Positions 7,266 through 13,214 of a stretch of 21,045 nucleotides of DNA are shown piece by piece (within the stretch, counting starts at the first letter, position 1; each line of letters begins with the position of its first letter). Below the pieces are notes generated by a model. That model did not search any database. It was not told the origin of the DNA and saw nothing but the letters and a program-made list of their open reading frames with translations. Origin of the DNA: an uncultured Selenomonadaceae bacterium (GTDB lineage: Bacteria; Bacillota; Negativicutes; Selenomonadales; Selenomonadaceae); the NCBI GenBank assembly GCA_905235425.1, contig CAJOKY010000079.1:1-21045 (forward strand), given 5' to 3'. The position numbers were made by a program, and so were the translations under genes.

Positions 7266-8384
7266 TTAATCAAAAATTTTTTTCAAAAGTTTACCGGCTC
7301 CATAAATTAAAGCACCGCCTGCCACGATAGGCGCTAAAGGCGTCGCCAATGCAACGGCAGCACCTATACCGCCTGTTACAATTCCTGTTCCCGCAGCAAT
7401 TGCGCTTGCCGCGCCTGTTAATCCTAAGGACGAAGTAGCCGCCGCCGCCATTCCTCCGGCGCTGTTAATAGCACCTATGGCAAATCCACTGCTTGAAAGC
7501 AATGCACTTGTTGCCGTAGCACCTATAGCCGCATTTGCCGCTGATAAGCCTGTCACAGCTGTAGCGCCTAATTGAGTTTTGGCTAATTGTGTACCGCCTA
7601 TTTTCAATGCCGCTTTAACGATAGGTTGTCCCACCGCTTCTTTTATAACAGTGCTTTTGGCATAATCTATGAGAATTTCTTTAGCCGCTGAAGTTGCAAT
7701 GGATTTTGCCGCTTCGCTGACGGTTTTTTCACCGGTAAAAACGTCTACAACATTTTTACTTATTGCAACCGCGCCGCCGACTTTTGCCCATGCTTTTGCG
7801 GAAACAACCCCGTTTAAGCCGATAAGTTTTATTGCTTGTTCTTTGTTATAAGAATGCGGAAAGAAAACTGCGGCGGGATTTCCCGTAACTGTACTTTCTA
7901 CGCGCATTAATTCGGAAAGTTCTTCGCATTGTACGGCTTTTGATACAGTTGACTCAACTTTCTTTATGCCGTATTCAAGCGCTTTGCTCTTTGCCTCGTC
8001 AAAATTAGGATAATCACTGTTAATATAGATAACAGATAAATCTTTGCAGAGTTGCCAATTTTCTTTGCCTAAATAGTATTCGCACTTAATTTCGGCAAAA
8101 TCTTTTCCCTTCTCAATAATTAAATCGGCAAGACCTTCTTCGTCAAGAACTTGTACATGACGTGTTTGCCCGTCTTTTTCAGCTAAATTAATTTGATTGA
8201 GAATAAATTCTCTCAAATCATCTTTTTCGGAAACACCTTGAGTTTTAAGCTCCTGTTCAAGATTTTTGCCGAGTTCTTCTGCAGTTTTTGACAAGCTGAC
8301 AATTTCTTCAACCGCATTCATGTCAATAAGCGATGCCGAGTCATCAGCGCCTTTTTTTACGGAAAAACGAAAAACATTGCTCAT
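7266..8384 (-). CDS. Unknown protein with a long Gly/Ala-rich hydrophobic C-terminus
   Basis: I do not recognise this 372-aa protein. Residues 1-190 look soluble and mixed alpha/beta, with a segment from about 76 (VQVLDEEGLADLIIEKGKDF) and an IYINSDYPNFDEAKSKALEYG stretch. From about 195 onward it is dominated by Ala, Gly, Ser and Val with few charges. Repeated small-residue patterns such as GTGIVTGGIGAAVALATPLAP resemble glycine-zipper membrane segments, and the chain ends in the basic LLKKIFD. This architecture fits a membrane-inserting or pore-forming protein, but nothing proves it. There is no signal peptide. The ATG at 8384 has GGCGGTGA just upstream, 12 bases after the stop of the 165-aa gene. 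It is the largest product of the operon and a candidate effector or substrate of the JAMM peptidase (inference). Confidence 0.72.
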   Translation of the reverse strand: MSNVFRFSVKKGADDSASLIDMNAVEEIVSLSKTAEELGKNLEQELKTQGVSEKDDLREFILNQINLAEKDGQTRHVQVLDEEGLADLIIEKGKDFAEIKCEYYLGKENWQLCKDLSVIYINSDYPNFDEAKSKALEYGIKKVESTVSKAVQCEELSELMRVESTVTGNPAAVFFPHSYNKEQAIKLIGLNGVVSAKAWAKVGGAVAISKNVVDVFTGEKTVSEAAKSIATSAAKEILIDYAKSTVIKEAVGQPIVKAALKIGGTQLAKTQLGATAVTGLSAANAAIGATATSALLSSSGFAIGAINSAGGMAAAATSSLGLTGAASAIAAGTGIVTGGIGAAVALATPLAPIVAGGALIYGAGKLLKKIFD

Positions 8385-8396
8385 TCAATCACCGCC

Positions 8397-8894
8397 TTAT
8401 GCATTGTTCAACATTTGCTTGAATTTTTCCGGCAGGAAGGGATCGTGATAGGGATCTTCGGGCGGTGAACCGTAACGACATTTAAAACCTTGATTAACGT
8501 AATCGTTATAGAAATTCCTACCGTTCGCTTGATGCCCGCAAACTAACGAACAGGTTTTACCGATGTCTTTTTTTTCTTCCGGTGTAAAGTCCAAACCATA
8601 TCTGCGCGATAAATCGTATTCCATTAGGTAATCGATGACGCGGTTTTTGCTATAATTTTGATACTCGCCATCATCAATCTTGTAATGTCCGCCATGAGAC
8701 CAATTCGCGCCATTGAAAACCTCATGCGAACAAGGACACCATGCCTCGCCGCCGATGTTTTCATCATAAGGATCCCAAACGACAACGTGAAAAAATTTTC
8801 GCGTGACGACGTAAGTACCGTCATCATTGCGTGTAACTTCTTTAGGATCAAATCCCAATTCAACGGGGTCTGTATCAAGTTCGATTGTGTACAT
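8397..8894 (-). CDS. Unknown 165-aa protein with Cys/His pairs
   Basis: I do not recognise this protein. The first 45 residues look like beta strands (DGTYVVTRKFFHVVVWDPYDE). A middle section carries WCPCSHEVF and WSHGGHY, then a helical acidic stretch (RVIDYLMEYDLSRRYG), CSLVCGHQ and KCRYGSPPEDPYHDP. The five cysteines and several histidines suggest one metal site. It has no membrane segment or signal peptide. The ATG at 8894 follows AAGGAT at a suitable distance. It is the first sizeable product after the regulator, and the spacing to the 372-aa gene is 12 bases, so the two are almost certainly co-translated. Real gene likely; function open. Confidence 0.7.
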   Translation of the reverse strand: MYTIELDTDPVELGFDPKEVTRNDDGTYVVTRKFFHVVVWDPYDENIGGEAWCPCSHEVFNGANWSHGGHYKIDDGEYQNYSKNRVIDYLMEYDLSRRYGLDFTPEEKKDIGKTCSLVCGHQANGRNFYNDYVNQGFKCRYGSPPEDPYHDPFLPEKFKQMLNNA

Positions 8895-8914
8895 AAAATC
8901 ATCCTTTAAACAGC

Positions 8915-8998
8915 TTAATTTTCATCTAAATCATCTAAATCATCTAAATTGTTCATTTGACGTAAGTAGTCATCAAGTTCCTCATTGAGTGCCTTCAT
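8915..8998 (-). CDS. Possible 27-aa acidic microprotein
   Basis: A 27-codon frame starts at ATG 8998, four bases after the XRE stop, and ends at 8915. It has a mixed N-terminus (MKALNEELDDYLRQM) and an acidic repeat tail in which DDL occurs twice, made by a 9-base tandem repeat (gatttagat). The frame stays open upstream to a stop within the XRE gene. The ribosome site is weak (GAAGAA). It exactly fills the 108-base gap between two operon genes, which is the main argument for it. It may be a real small protein or only a spacer. Confidence 0.35.
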   Translation of the reverse strand: MKALNEELDDYLRQMNNLDDLDDLDEN

Positions 8999-9002
8999 TT
9001 CT

Positions 9003-9314
9003 TCAAACGTCAAACGTCTCTCTCATCTCCCTTACAAACTCATGCAGTTCATTTTTTTGGCAATCGGATAAATTTGTAAGTAACGATAAATCTACTTTTA
9101 GTGCTTGAGCAATGCGGATAAGTACCGGCAAAGATACAGCTTTATTTGCAGAGCCGCTTTCAATATGCGACAAATAATTTTTGTTTATGTAAACTTGATC
9201 TGCCAAATCAGCTTGTGTAATATTTCTAAGTTTGCGGAAATATGCAATGCGTAATCCTATACACCTAAGCTCGTTACTACAATCATTTTTTATCCCTGAT
9301 GCGGTTTCATTCAT
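9003..9314 (-). CDS. XRE-family HTH transcriptional regulator
   Basis: This 103-aa protein contains a Cro/C1-type helix-turn-helix at about residues 21-80: LRIAYFRKLRNITQADLADQ, then INKNYLSHIESGSANK and LPVLIRIAQALKVDLSLL, the normal five-helix order. The C-terminal tail is short and helical. It heads a tight minus-strand operon of unknown genes and most likely represses that operon from the repeats at 9370-9397. The ATG at 9314 is preceded by AAAGGGTG. An XRE protein at the head of a compact accessory operon is common in toxin, defence and phage-related modules, but no such partner is identified here. Confidence 0.9.
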   Translation of the reverse strand: MNETASGIKNDCSNELRCIGLRIAYFRKLRNITQADLADQVYINKNYLSHIESGSANKAVSLPVLIRIAQALKVDLSLLTNLSDCQKNELHEFVREMRETFDV

Positions 9315-9332
9315 AAGGTTTCACCCTTTCGC

Positions 9333-9341
9333 ATTATAACA
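9333..9341 (-). promoter_or_regulatory. Extended -10 promoter of the XRE-JAMM operon
   Basis: On the minus strand TGTTATAAT is a perfect -10 with the extended TGn motif, 19 bases before the XRE ATG. No good -35 is visible, which is usual for extended -10 promoters. Confidence 0.65.
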
Positions 9342-9369
9342 GATAAATTTGAGCGTATATTTACCCGGC

Positions 9370-9397
9370 AGGTACATTTTTTACCAAAATAGGTACA
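9370..9397. promoter_or_regulatory. Paired AGGTACA repeats, possible XRE operator
   Basis: AGGTACA occurs at 9370-9376 and 9391-9397, 21 bases apart, about two helical turns, just upstream of the extended -10. Direct repeats on one helix face suggest binding of two regulator units. Confidence 0.4.
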
Positions 9398-9404
9398 CTA
9401 AAAA

Positions 9405-9430
9405 GCAAAAAAATAGCCGTTATCAACGGC
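9405..9430 (-). terminator. Terminator of the CAP-domain gene; right member of a direct repeat
   Basis: AGCCGTT and AACGGCT form the hairpin; on the minus strand it is followed by ATTTTTTT. It lies about 50 bases past the CAP gene stop and matches 6630-6655 at 24 of 26 positions. Confidence 0.8.
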
Positions 9431-9478
9431 TGAATTTGTACTATAAAGTGACTTAAGCGAATTTGCAAGAAAAATTTT

Positions 9479-9952
9479 TTATCTCGTGTAGAAAAGCTGT
9501 ACCCAGTAAACCATATCGCCGCTTATGTGACAAGCCAATCCAATTTCGCGAAAATCTCTGTTAATCATATTTTTATAATGTCCCCGCGAATTTGTCCACA
9601 GCTCGGTAGCGCCGGCAGGTGAAAGATTCGTACCGTAAGCGATATTCTCGCCGCAATGACTGTATCTTAAGCCGAATTGTTTCAATACGGTAAAGCAACT
9701 TGAACCGTCGGGGCGCGTATGGCTGAAATAATCTTCAATCTCACGTGCGCGTAACTGCGCGGCTTTTTGTAAATCTGAATTTGGATCCCAATTCAACGCG
9801 TTAAGCCCGTGTTCGCGTCGCAGTTGATTTAAAAGCTCTACCGCCTCTGCATTCATATCATAAGCACTTGCCGCAAATGCCGTACCTGCCGCGCAGAAAG
9901 TCATAATTACGGCGATTAAAAAGCTTGCATAAAAAATTTTTAGCGTCTTCAT
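9479..9952 (-). CDS. Secreted CAP (SCP/PR-1-like) domain protein
   Basis: The 157-aa product has a signal peptide: MKTLK, a hydrophobic core, and a likely signal peptidase I site after AGTAFA (about residue 28). The rest is a CAP/SCP domain (PF00188). It begins VELLNQLRREHGLNALNWD, and the core motifs YFSHTRPDG, HCGENIAYG, SRGHYKNMIN and VYWVQLFYT match the CAP signatures, including the two histidines and the glutamate of the usual cavity. Bacterial CAP proteins are secreted or surface-bound, and most have unknown roles. The start follows AGGTAAATT and lies only 15 bases after the flagellar gene stop, so the two are co-transcribed. A terminator follows. Confidence 0.9.
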   Translation of the reverse strand: MKTLKIFYASFLIAVIMTFCAAGTAFAASAYDMNAEAVELLNQLRREHGLNALNWDPNSDLQKAAQLRAREIEDYFSHTRPDGSSCFTVLKQFGLRYSHCGENIAYGTNLSPAGATELWTNSRGHYKNMINRDFREIGLACHISGDMVYWVQLFYTR

Positions 9953-9967
9953 TTTAATTTACCTGAC

Positions 9968-10876
9968 TTAGCTTAAACGTCCGACTTGATTAACGGAAGA
10001 TTCAAGCATACTGTCTTGAGTGGTGACAGCCTTTGCTCCGGCTTCATACATACGCTGATTATGAATAAGTTCAACCATTTCATTTACAATTTGCGTATTG
10101 GATTTTTCCAACATACCTTGCAGAATAGTACCCGTAGCCTGTTGAGGCTGAGCGACGTTGCCGTTGTTGTCAGTCACGGCGTAGAAAAGATTATCGCCTT
10201 GTTTTTGAACTGCGCGGCGATTATTAAACTGCACGAACTGAATTTGAGCCAATCTGCGTTGCGGTTGATTCTGCTGATTTGCGGCGTAAATCGTACCGTT
10301 ATCAGTTACAATAATTCTGTCATTTGAAATATTGCGCGGAATGGTAATTGCGTTGCCTTGAGTATCAAGCACGCTGTAACCGCGAATATCCTGTAAAAGT
10401 CCGTCCTGCGTACGAGTGAAAGCGCCGTTTCTGGTGTAACGTATGCCGGCGGGAGTTTGCAGAGCGAAAAAGCCGGGACCGCTTATCGCCAAATCCCAAA
10501 TATTTCCGGTAGACTCCATAGCGCCTTGCTCATGATCAACGGCAATTTCTGAAATGTAATCGCCTAAACCTACGCGACCGATGCCTTGATTTTGCGAATT
10601 TTCATTTTCAACGCTGAAACCTTTAATCTTAGTCACGTCGTCACTGCTTGTACCCAAATTGCCGAGTATGCTGAAACCGCCGCCTGTCATACCTACCGTG
10701 CCGCCGTCCGCGTCGTCGTTTATGCGCTTAATCAGCATAGGTTCAAATTCACGGTGAACAGTAAGGTCACGCTTATATCCGGTAGTTGCGGCGTTGGCAA
10801 GATTGTTCGCTATAACGTCAGTGCGTTTTGTTTCGGTGATCATACCTGTTGCCGCTGTATAAAGTCCTCTCCACAT
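9968..10876 (-). CDS. Flagellar hook-basal body protein (FlgF/FlgG family)
   Basis: The 302-aa protein has the conserved N-terminus of rod and hook proteins (MWRGLYTAATGMITETKRTD followed by ANNLANAATTGYKRD), the central signature ISGPGFFALQTPAGIRYTRNGAF, and the C-terminal helix pair (QIVNEMVELIHNQRMYEAG...QDSMLESSVNQVGRL) that packs in the axial rod. It is longer than typical FlgF or FlgG (about 250-260 aa) owing to an insertion around residues 50-95, and the sequence alone does not settle FlgF versus FlgG (FlhO/FlhP in Bacillus naming). No second rod gene follows, which is unusual since the two are normally adjacent. The ATG has GAAGAGGGA upstream. Export by the flagellar type III system is expected, so there is no signal peptide. 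Confidence 0.9.
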   Translation of the reverse strand: MWRGLYTAATGMITETKRTDVIANNLANAATTGYKRDLTVHREFEPMLIKRINDDADGGTVGMTGGGFSILGNLGTSSDDVTKIKGFSVENENSQNQGIGRVGLGDYISEIAVDHEQGAMESTGNIWDLAISGPGFFALQTPAGIRYTRNGAFTRTQDGLLQDIRGYSVLDTQGNAITIPRNISNDRIIVTDNGTIYAANQQNQPQRRLAQIQFVQFNNRRAVQKQGDNLFYAVTDNNGNVAQPQQATGTILQGMLEKSNTQIVNEMVELIHNQRMYEAGAKAVTTQDSMLESSVNQVGRLS

Positions 10877-10898
10877 TTAATCATCCCTCTTCCTTAAT

Positions 10899-10956
10899 TA
10901 GCTTAAAGCTTGGAGCTTAGATTAACTGCTCCCTGCTCCCTAATCCCTAATCCCTA
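10899..10956 (-). repeat. Heptanucleotide array between corA and the flagellar gene, with G4 motif
   Basis: Two bases after the corA TAG stop, on the minus strand, units TAGGGAT, TAGGGAT, TAGGGAG, CAGGGAG and CAGTTAA follow in exact 7-base phase, then after two bases TAAGCTC, CAAGCTT and TAAGCTA. Four GGG tracts with 4-base loops (10931-10954) meet the G-quadruplex pattern. The array fills most of the gap to the next gene. Confidence 0.7.
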
Positions 10957-10958
10957 AA

Positions 10959-11912
10959 CTAAAACATTCGATTTTTCCAAAAGAAATATGATGCAATACT
11001 TGACGCAATGGTCGCGATAACCATAACCGTTACAAAGCCGTATTCGTTGCCTTCCATTGGTACCGGAACATTCATACCAAAAAAGCTCGCTATAACCGTC
11101 GGCACGGCGATAATTATCGTGACTGCCGCCAAAAATTTCATAACCTTATTTTGATTGTTTGAAATGATTGATGAAAAAATATCCGCCATCTGGGAAAGAA
11201 TTTGGCTGTACATTTCAACCATTTCACGCGCCTGCTTATTTTCTATGATAACGTCTTCCAAAAGGTCTTCGTCCTCTTCGTACATTTCCAAAATGCCGTC
11301 AATCGTTTTATTCGTACGAAGGCGCATAATCTTTTCAAGTACCGCGTCATTGGAGCGCAGTGCCGCGTTGAAATAGGTTAAACCTTTTTGCAGTTCCATT
11401 AACCGAAGTATGTCAGTATTTTTCATATATTGGCGCAGTTGATTTTCAATTTCGTCGGAAAGTTTATTTATTTGGCGAAGGTAGCGCAGATAAAACGTTG
11501 CCGAGCGGTAGAGTATCTCAAATAAAAATTGCGTGCGCTTGTACGTATGAAAAAGCCGCGCTGTGCGTTGGTTAAAGCTGGCAATTACCGGCGTCTCTTC
11601 AAGGCATACGGTGATAATATATTTTTTTGTCAAGATAACTGACAACGGCAAGGTGTCGTAACTTTCTTCGTTGTCGACAATCGGCACATTGGTCAAAATC
11701 ATTATGGATTCGTCTTCAACGTCAATGTGAGATCTTTCTTCGTCGTCAAGTGCGGAGCGCAGAAAGTCCGGTTCAACATTTGTCACGTCGCTGACTTCTT
11801 TCAGTTCGTAAGGTGTAGGGTCAACTATATTTATCCACGCGCCTTTCTCCAAAGTTTTAAGCGTCAACTCTTCAAGGTGTCCCGATTCCTGCGATTTATA
11901 AATTTCAACCAA
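10959..11912 (-). CDS. corA: CorA-type magnesium/cobalt transporter
   Basis: This inner-membrane divalent cation channel has a cytosolic N-terminal domain and two C-terminal membrane helices. The family motif GMN is present (SFFGMNVPVPMEGNEYGF), flanked by the helix ending IIIAVPTVIASFFGMN and by VTVMVIATIASSIASYFFWKN with a basic end. The TTG at 11912 was chosen because GGAGG (11921-11925) is eight bases before it, giving 317 aa, the normal family size; an upstream in-frame TTG at 11960 would add 16 residues without a ribosome site. The N-terminus then begins MVEIYKSQESGHLEE and continues to GAWINIVDPT, as in Firmicute homologues. The stop is followed at once by the heptad array. Identity secure; start fairly sure. 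Confidence 0.93.
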   Translation of the reverse strand: MVEIYKSQESGHLEELTLKTLEKGAWINIVDPTPYELKEVSDVTNVEPDFLRSALDDEERSHIDVEDESIMILTNVPIVDNEESYDTLPLSVILTKKYIITVCLEETPVIASFNQRTARLFHTYKRTQFLFEILYRSATFYLRYLRQINKLSDEIENQLRQYMKNTDILRLMELQKGLTYFNAALRSNDAVLEKIMRLRTNKTIDGILEMYEEDEDLLEDVIIENKQAREMVEMYSQILSQMADIFSSIISNNQNKVMKFLAAVTIIIAVPTVIASFFGMNVPVPMEGNEYGFVTVMVIATIASSIASYFFWKNRMF

Positions 11913-12053
11913 CTTTCGCGCCTCCTTTCTAAATGCCGTTGCCGATAAAAATTTTGACAACCAATCCTCACGCGTTTACCAAAAGTCCGGAATCATCACA
12001 TTTATAAATTTTACTATTTTCTGCGTTGACGTGCAAGATTTTATTTCGCGTAC

Positions 12054-12081
12054 AAAAAAAGACAATCGCGCAGATTGTCTT
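12054..12081 (-). terminator. Terminator after the PRC-barrel gene
   Basis: AAGACAATC and GATTGTCTT form a 9-bp hairpin (12059-12081), followed on the minus strand by seven T. It lies about 40 bases past the end of the -1-frame product, supporting that reading frame as genuine. Confidence 0.85.
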
Positions 12082-12120
12082 AGAATAATTTTTATAAGTG
12101 CTTGTACCGATTGAATTAAA

Positions 12121-12702
12121 TCACGGCGTGTAATTCATGGAAAGTTCAATAAATTTGTTGGCGAGTTTAGCTTTTTGCAAAACTTCTTCTGTAATTTCAG
12201 CGCCGGATTCTACGATAACTTCGCCGTTATCCGCCGTAATGGTACGTGCCGCCTTTTTGCCGAGTAACATTGCGCGGCGTCTGTCTTCAACCGGCTTATC
12301 GATAGGCTTTTTAGTTTGCGGATTAGTACGAGCAGGTTGAGGTTTGGCGCCGCCTTTTTGATTAGCCTGCGCGCGTCTCAATGCCGCTTTCAACGCCTCT
12401 GCCTGTTGAGTGACTTTTGTGTTGCTTTTAACAGATTCTTCCTCTGCAGGTGGCGCGGTAATTTCTACCGGCGCTTCTTCTGCAGGTTCGGGATTTTCAG
12501 ATTCGGCAGGTGCAGGTTCTTCTGCAGGTATCGGTGTTTCTTCTGATTCAGCAACGTTCGCCGTCTCTGTCTCTGCGTTATTCTCTTCAATCGGCGTAAT
12601 TGCCTCAACTTGCGGCGCAGGTTCTTCTACTGATTCAATATTTGCCTCAACAGGCGGCTCTTCTTCAGCAGGCGGCTCTTCTACTGATTCAGGTTTTTTT
12701 TT
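12121..12702 (-). CDS. C-terminal part of a PRC-barrel protein, reached only by -1 frameshift
   Basis: This frame joins the upstream PRC-barrel frame at the A10 run (12694-12703). It encodes about 110 residues of acidic, Pro/Glu-rich linker (repeats such as EEPPAEEEPPVEAN and AEEPAPAESENPEPAEEAP) followed by a basic region and a compact C-terminal module: EDRRRAMLLGKKAARTITAD, then GEVIVESGAEITEEVLQKAK and FIELSMNY. The compositional continuity, the conserved-looking C-terminal module and the terminator right after it argue that this is the real end of the upstream gene. The only internal ATG is at 12393 and has no ribosome site. Fused, the product is about 348 aa. Programmed slippage, a phase-variable tract and a sequencing error all remain possible. 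Confidence 0.7.
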   Translation of the reverse strand, partial: KKKPESVEEPPAEEEPPVEANIESVEEPAPQVEAITPIEENNAETETANVAESEETPIPAEEPAPAESENPEPAEEAPVEITAPPAEEESVKSNTKVTQQAEALKAALRRAQANQKGGAKPQPARTNPQTKKPIDKPVEDRRRAMLLGKKAARTITADNGEVIVESGAEITEEVLQKAKLANKFIELSMNYTP

Positions 12703-13166
12703 TCTGCTTCAGTTTCAATAACCGTTACCAACTTGCCGAAAATTGAAATTTTGTCGGAAGGAATTTCACCGATAGCGCCGGTGTTGTCCTTAATTTCGCA
12801 CATTTCAATTTTGCCGTCTTCGGAAATGAAAATTTCAGAAACTTTACCTTGAACTACGCCGCTCTTTGTGAAAACCTTCGTGCCAATAACACGGATATTT
12901 TCATCGAGCAAGCCTTCATAATCGCCCGCTTCGTCAAGCGTCAAAATATTTTCGCTGTGGGTTATCGTCATTGCGTCAACGCCGATTGCGATTATCGCTT
13001 CGTAGGGAATGAGTTTTACGCCGCGATACCAATCATCATCTTCAATCGTAATTGCCGCAACCACTCTGTTTTTTGCGTCAATCAGCAACCCTTTGCTTAT
13101 GCCCAATTCCCGACCTTCGGTAATGCTGATTACCGGAAGACCGAGAATTTCAACACTTTTTTTCAT
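12681..13166 (-). CDS. PRC-barrel domain protein, N-terminal frame
   Basis: The zero-frame product is 161 aa. It holds two consecutive PRC-barrel-like units, roughly 1-78 (ILGLPVISITEGRELGISKG...VVAAITIEDDDWYRGVKLIPYEAI) and 80-150 (IRVIGTKVFTKSGVVQGKVSEIFISEDGKIEMCEI), as in proteins related to RimM and photosynthetic reaction-centre H-subunit barrels. The role in this lineage is unknown; it is cytoplasmic by sequence. ATG 13166 follows GGGAGGT. The frame ends three codons after an A10 run with LNQ, and the -1 frame continues as a long acidic tail and C-terminal module. A perfect hairpin precedes the ribosome site. It lies 48 bases after the TPR gene. Confidence 0.85.
   Translation of the reverse strand: MKKSVEILGLPVISITEGRELGISKGLLIDAKNRVVAAITIEDDDWYRGVKLIPYEAIIAIGVDAMTITHSENILTLDEAGDYEGLLDENIRVIGTKVFTKSGVVQGKVSEIFISEDGKIEMCEIKDNTGAIGEIPSDKISIFGKLVTVIETEAEKKNLNQ
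12693..12704 (-). promoter_or_regulatory. A10 slippery site (A AAA AAC heptamer)
   Basis: Ten consecutive A on the minus strand (12694-12703) are followed by CC. In the zero frame the bases read A AAA AAC, the classic -1 ribosomal slippery heptamer; the run is also long enough for RNA polymerase slippage. A -1 shift here, or one added A, restores a 190-codon continuation. Confidence 0.6.
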
Positions 13167-13188
13167 AAAATTTTACCTCCCTATCAAG

Positions 13189-13209
13189 CTTTCAATCTTA
13201 AATTGAAAG
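13189..13209 (-). promoter_or_regulatory. Hairpin between the TPR gene and the PRC-barrel gene
   Basis: CTTTCAAT and ATTGAAAG are perfect 8-bp arms around a 5-base loop, just upstream of the GGGAGGT ribosome site of the PRC gene. There is no U-tract; it may be an mRNA-processing or stability element. Confidence 0.4.
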
Positions 13210-13214
13210 TTCCT

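Noticed and set aside
6816..7310. A 164-codon plus-strand frame opposite the JAMM and Cys-rich genes
   Set aside because: It overlaps three well-supported minus-strand frames and shows no ribosome site or recognisable domain.
6681..8894. The operon as a known bacterial ubiquitin-like conjugation (Bil/ISG15-like) system
   Set aside because: Only the JAB peptidase is present; no E1, E2 or ubiquitin-like protein with a C-terminal Gly-Gly is encoded.
12410..12721. A Ser/Gly/Ala-rich plus-strand frame resembling a repetitive surface protein
   Set aside because: It is antisense to the acidic Pro/Glu linker of the frameshifted PRC-barrel gene and has no ribosome site.
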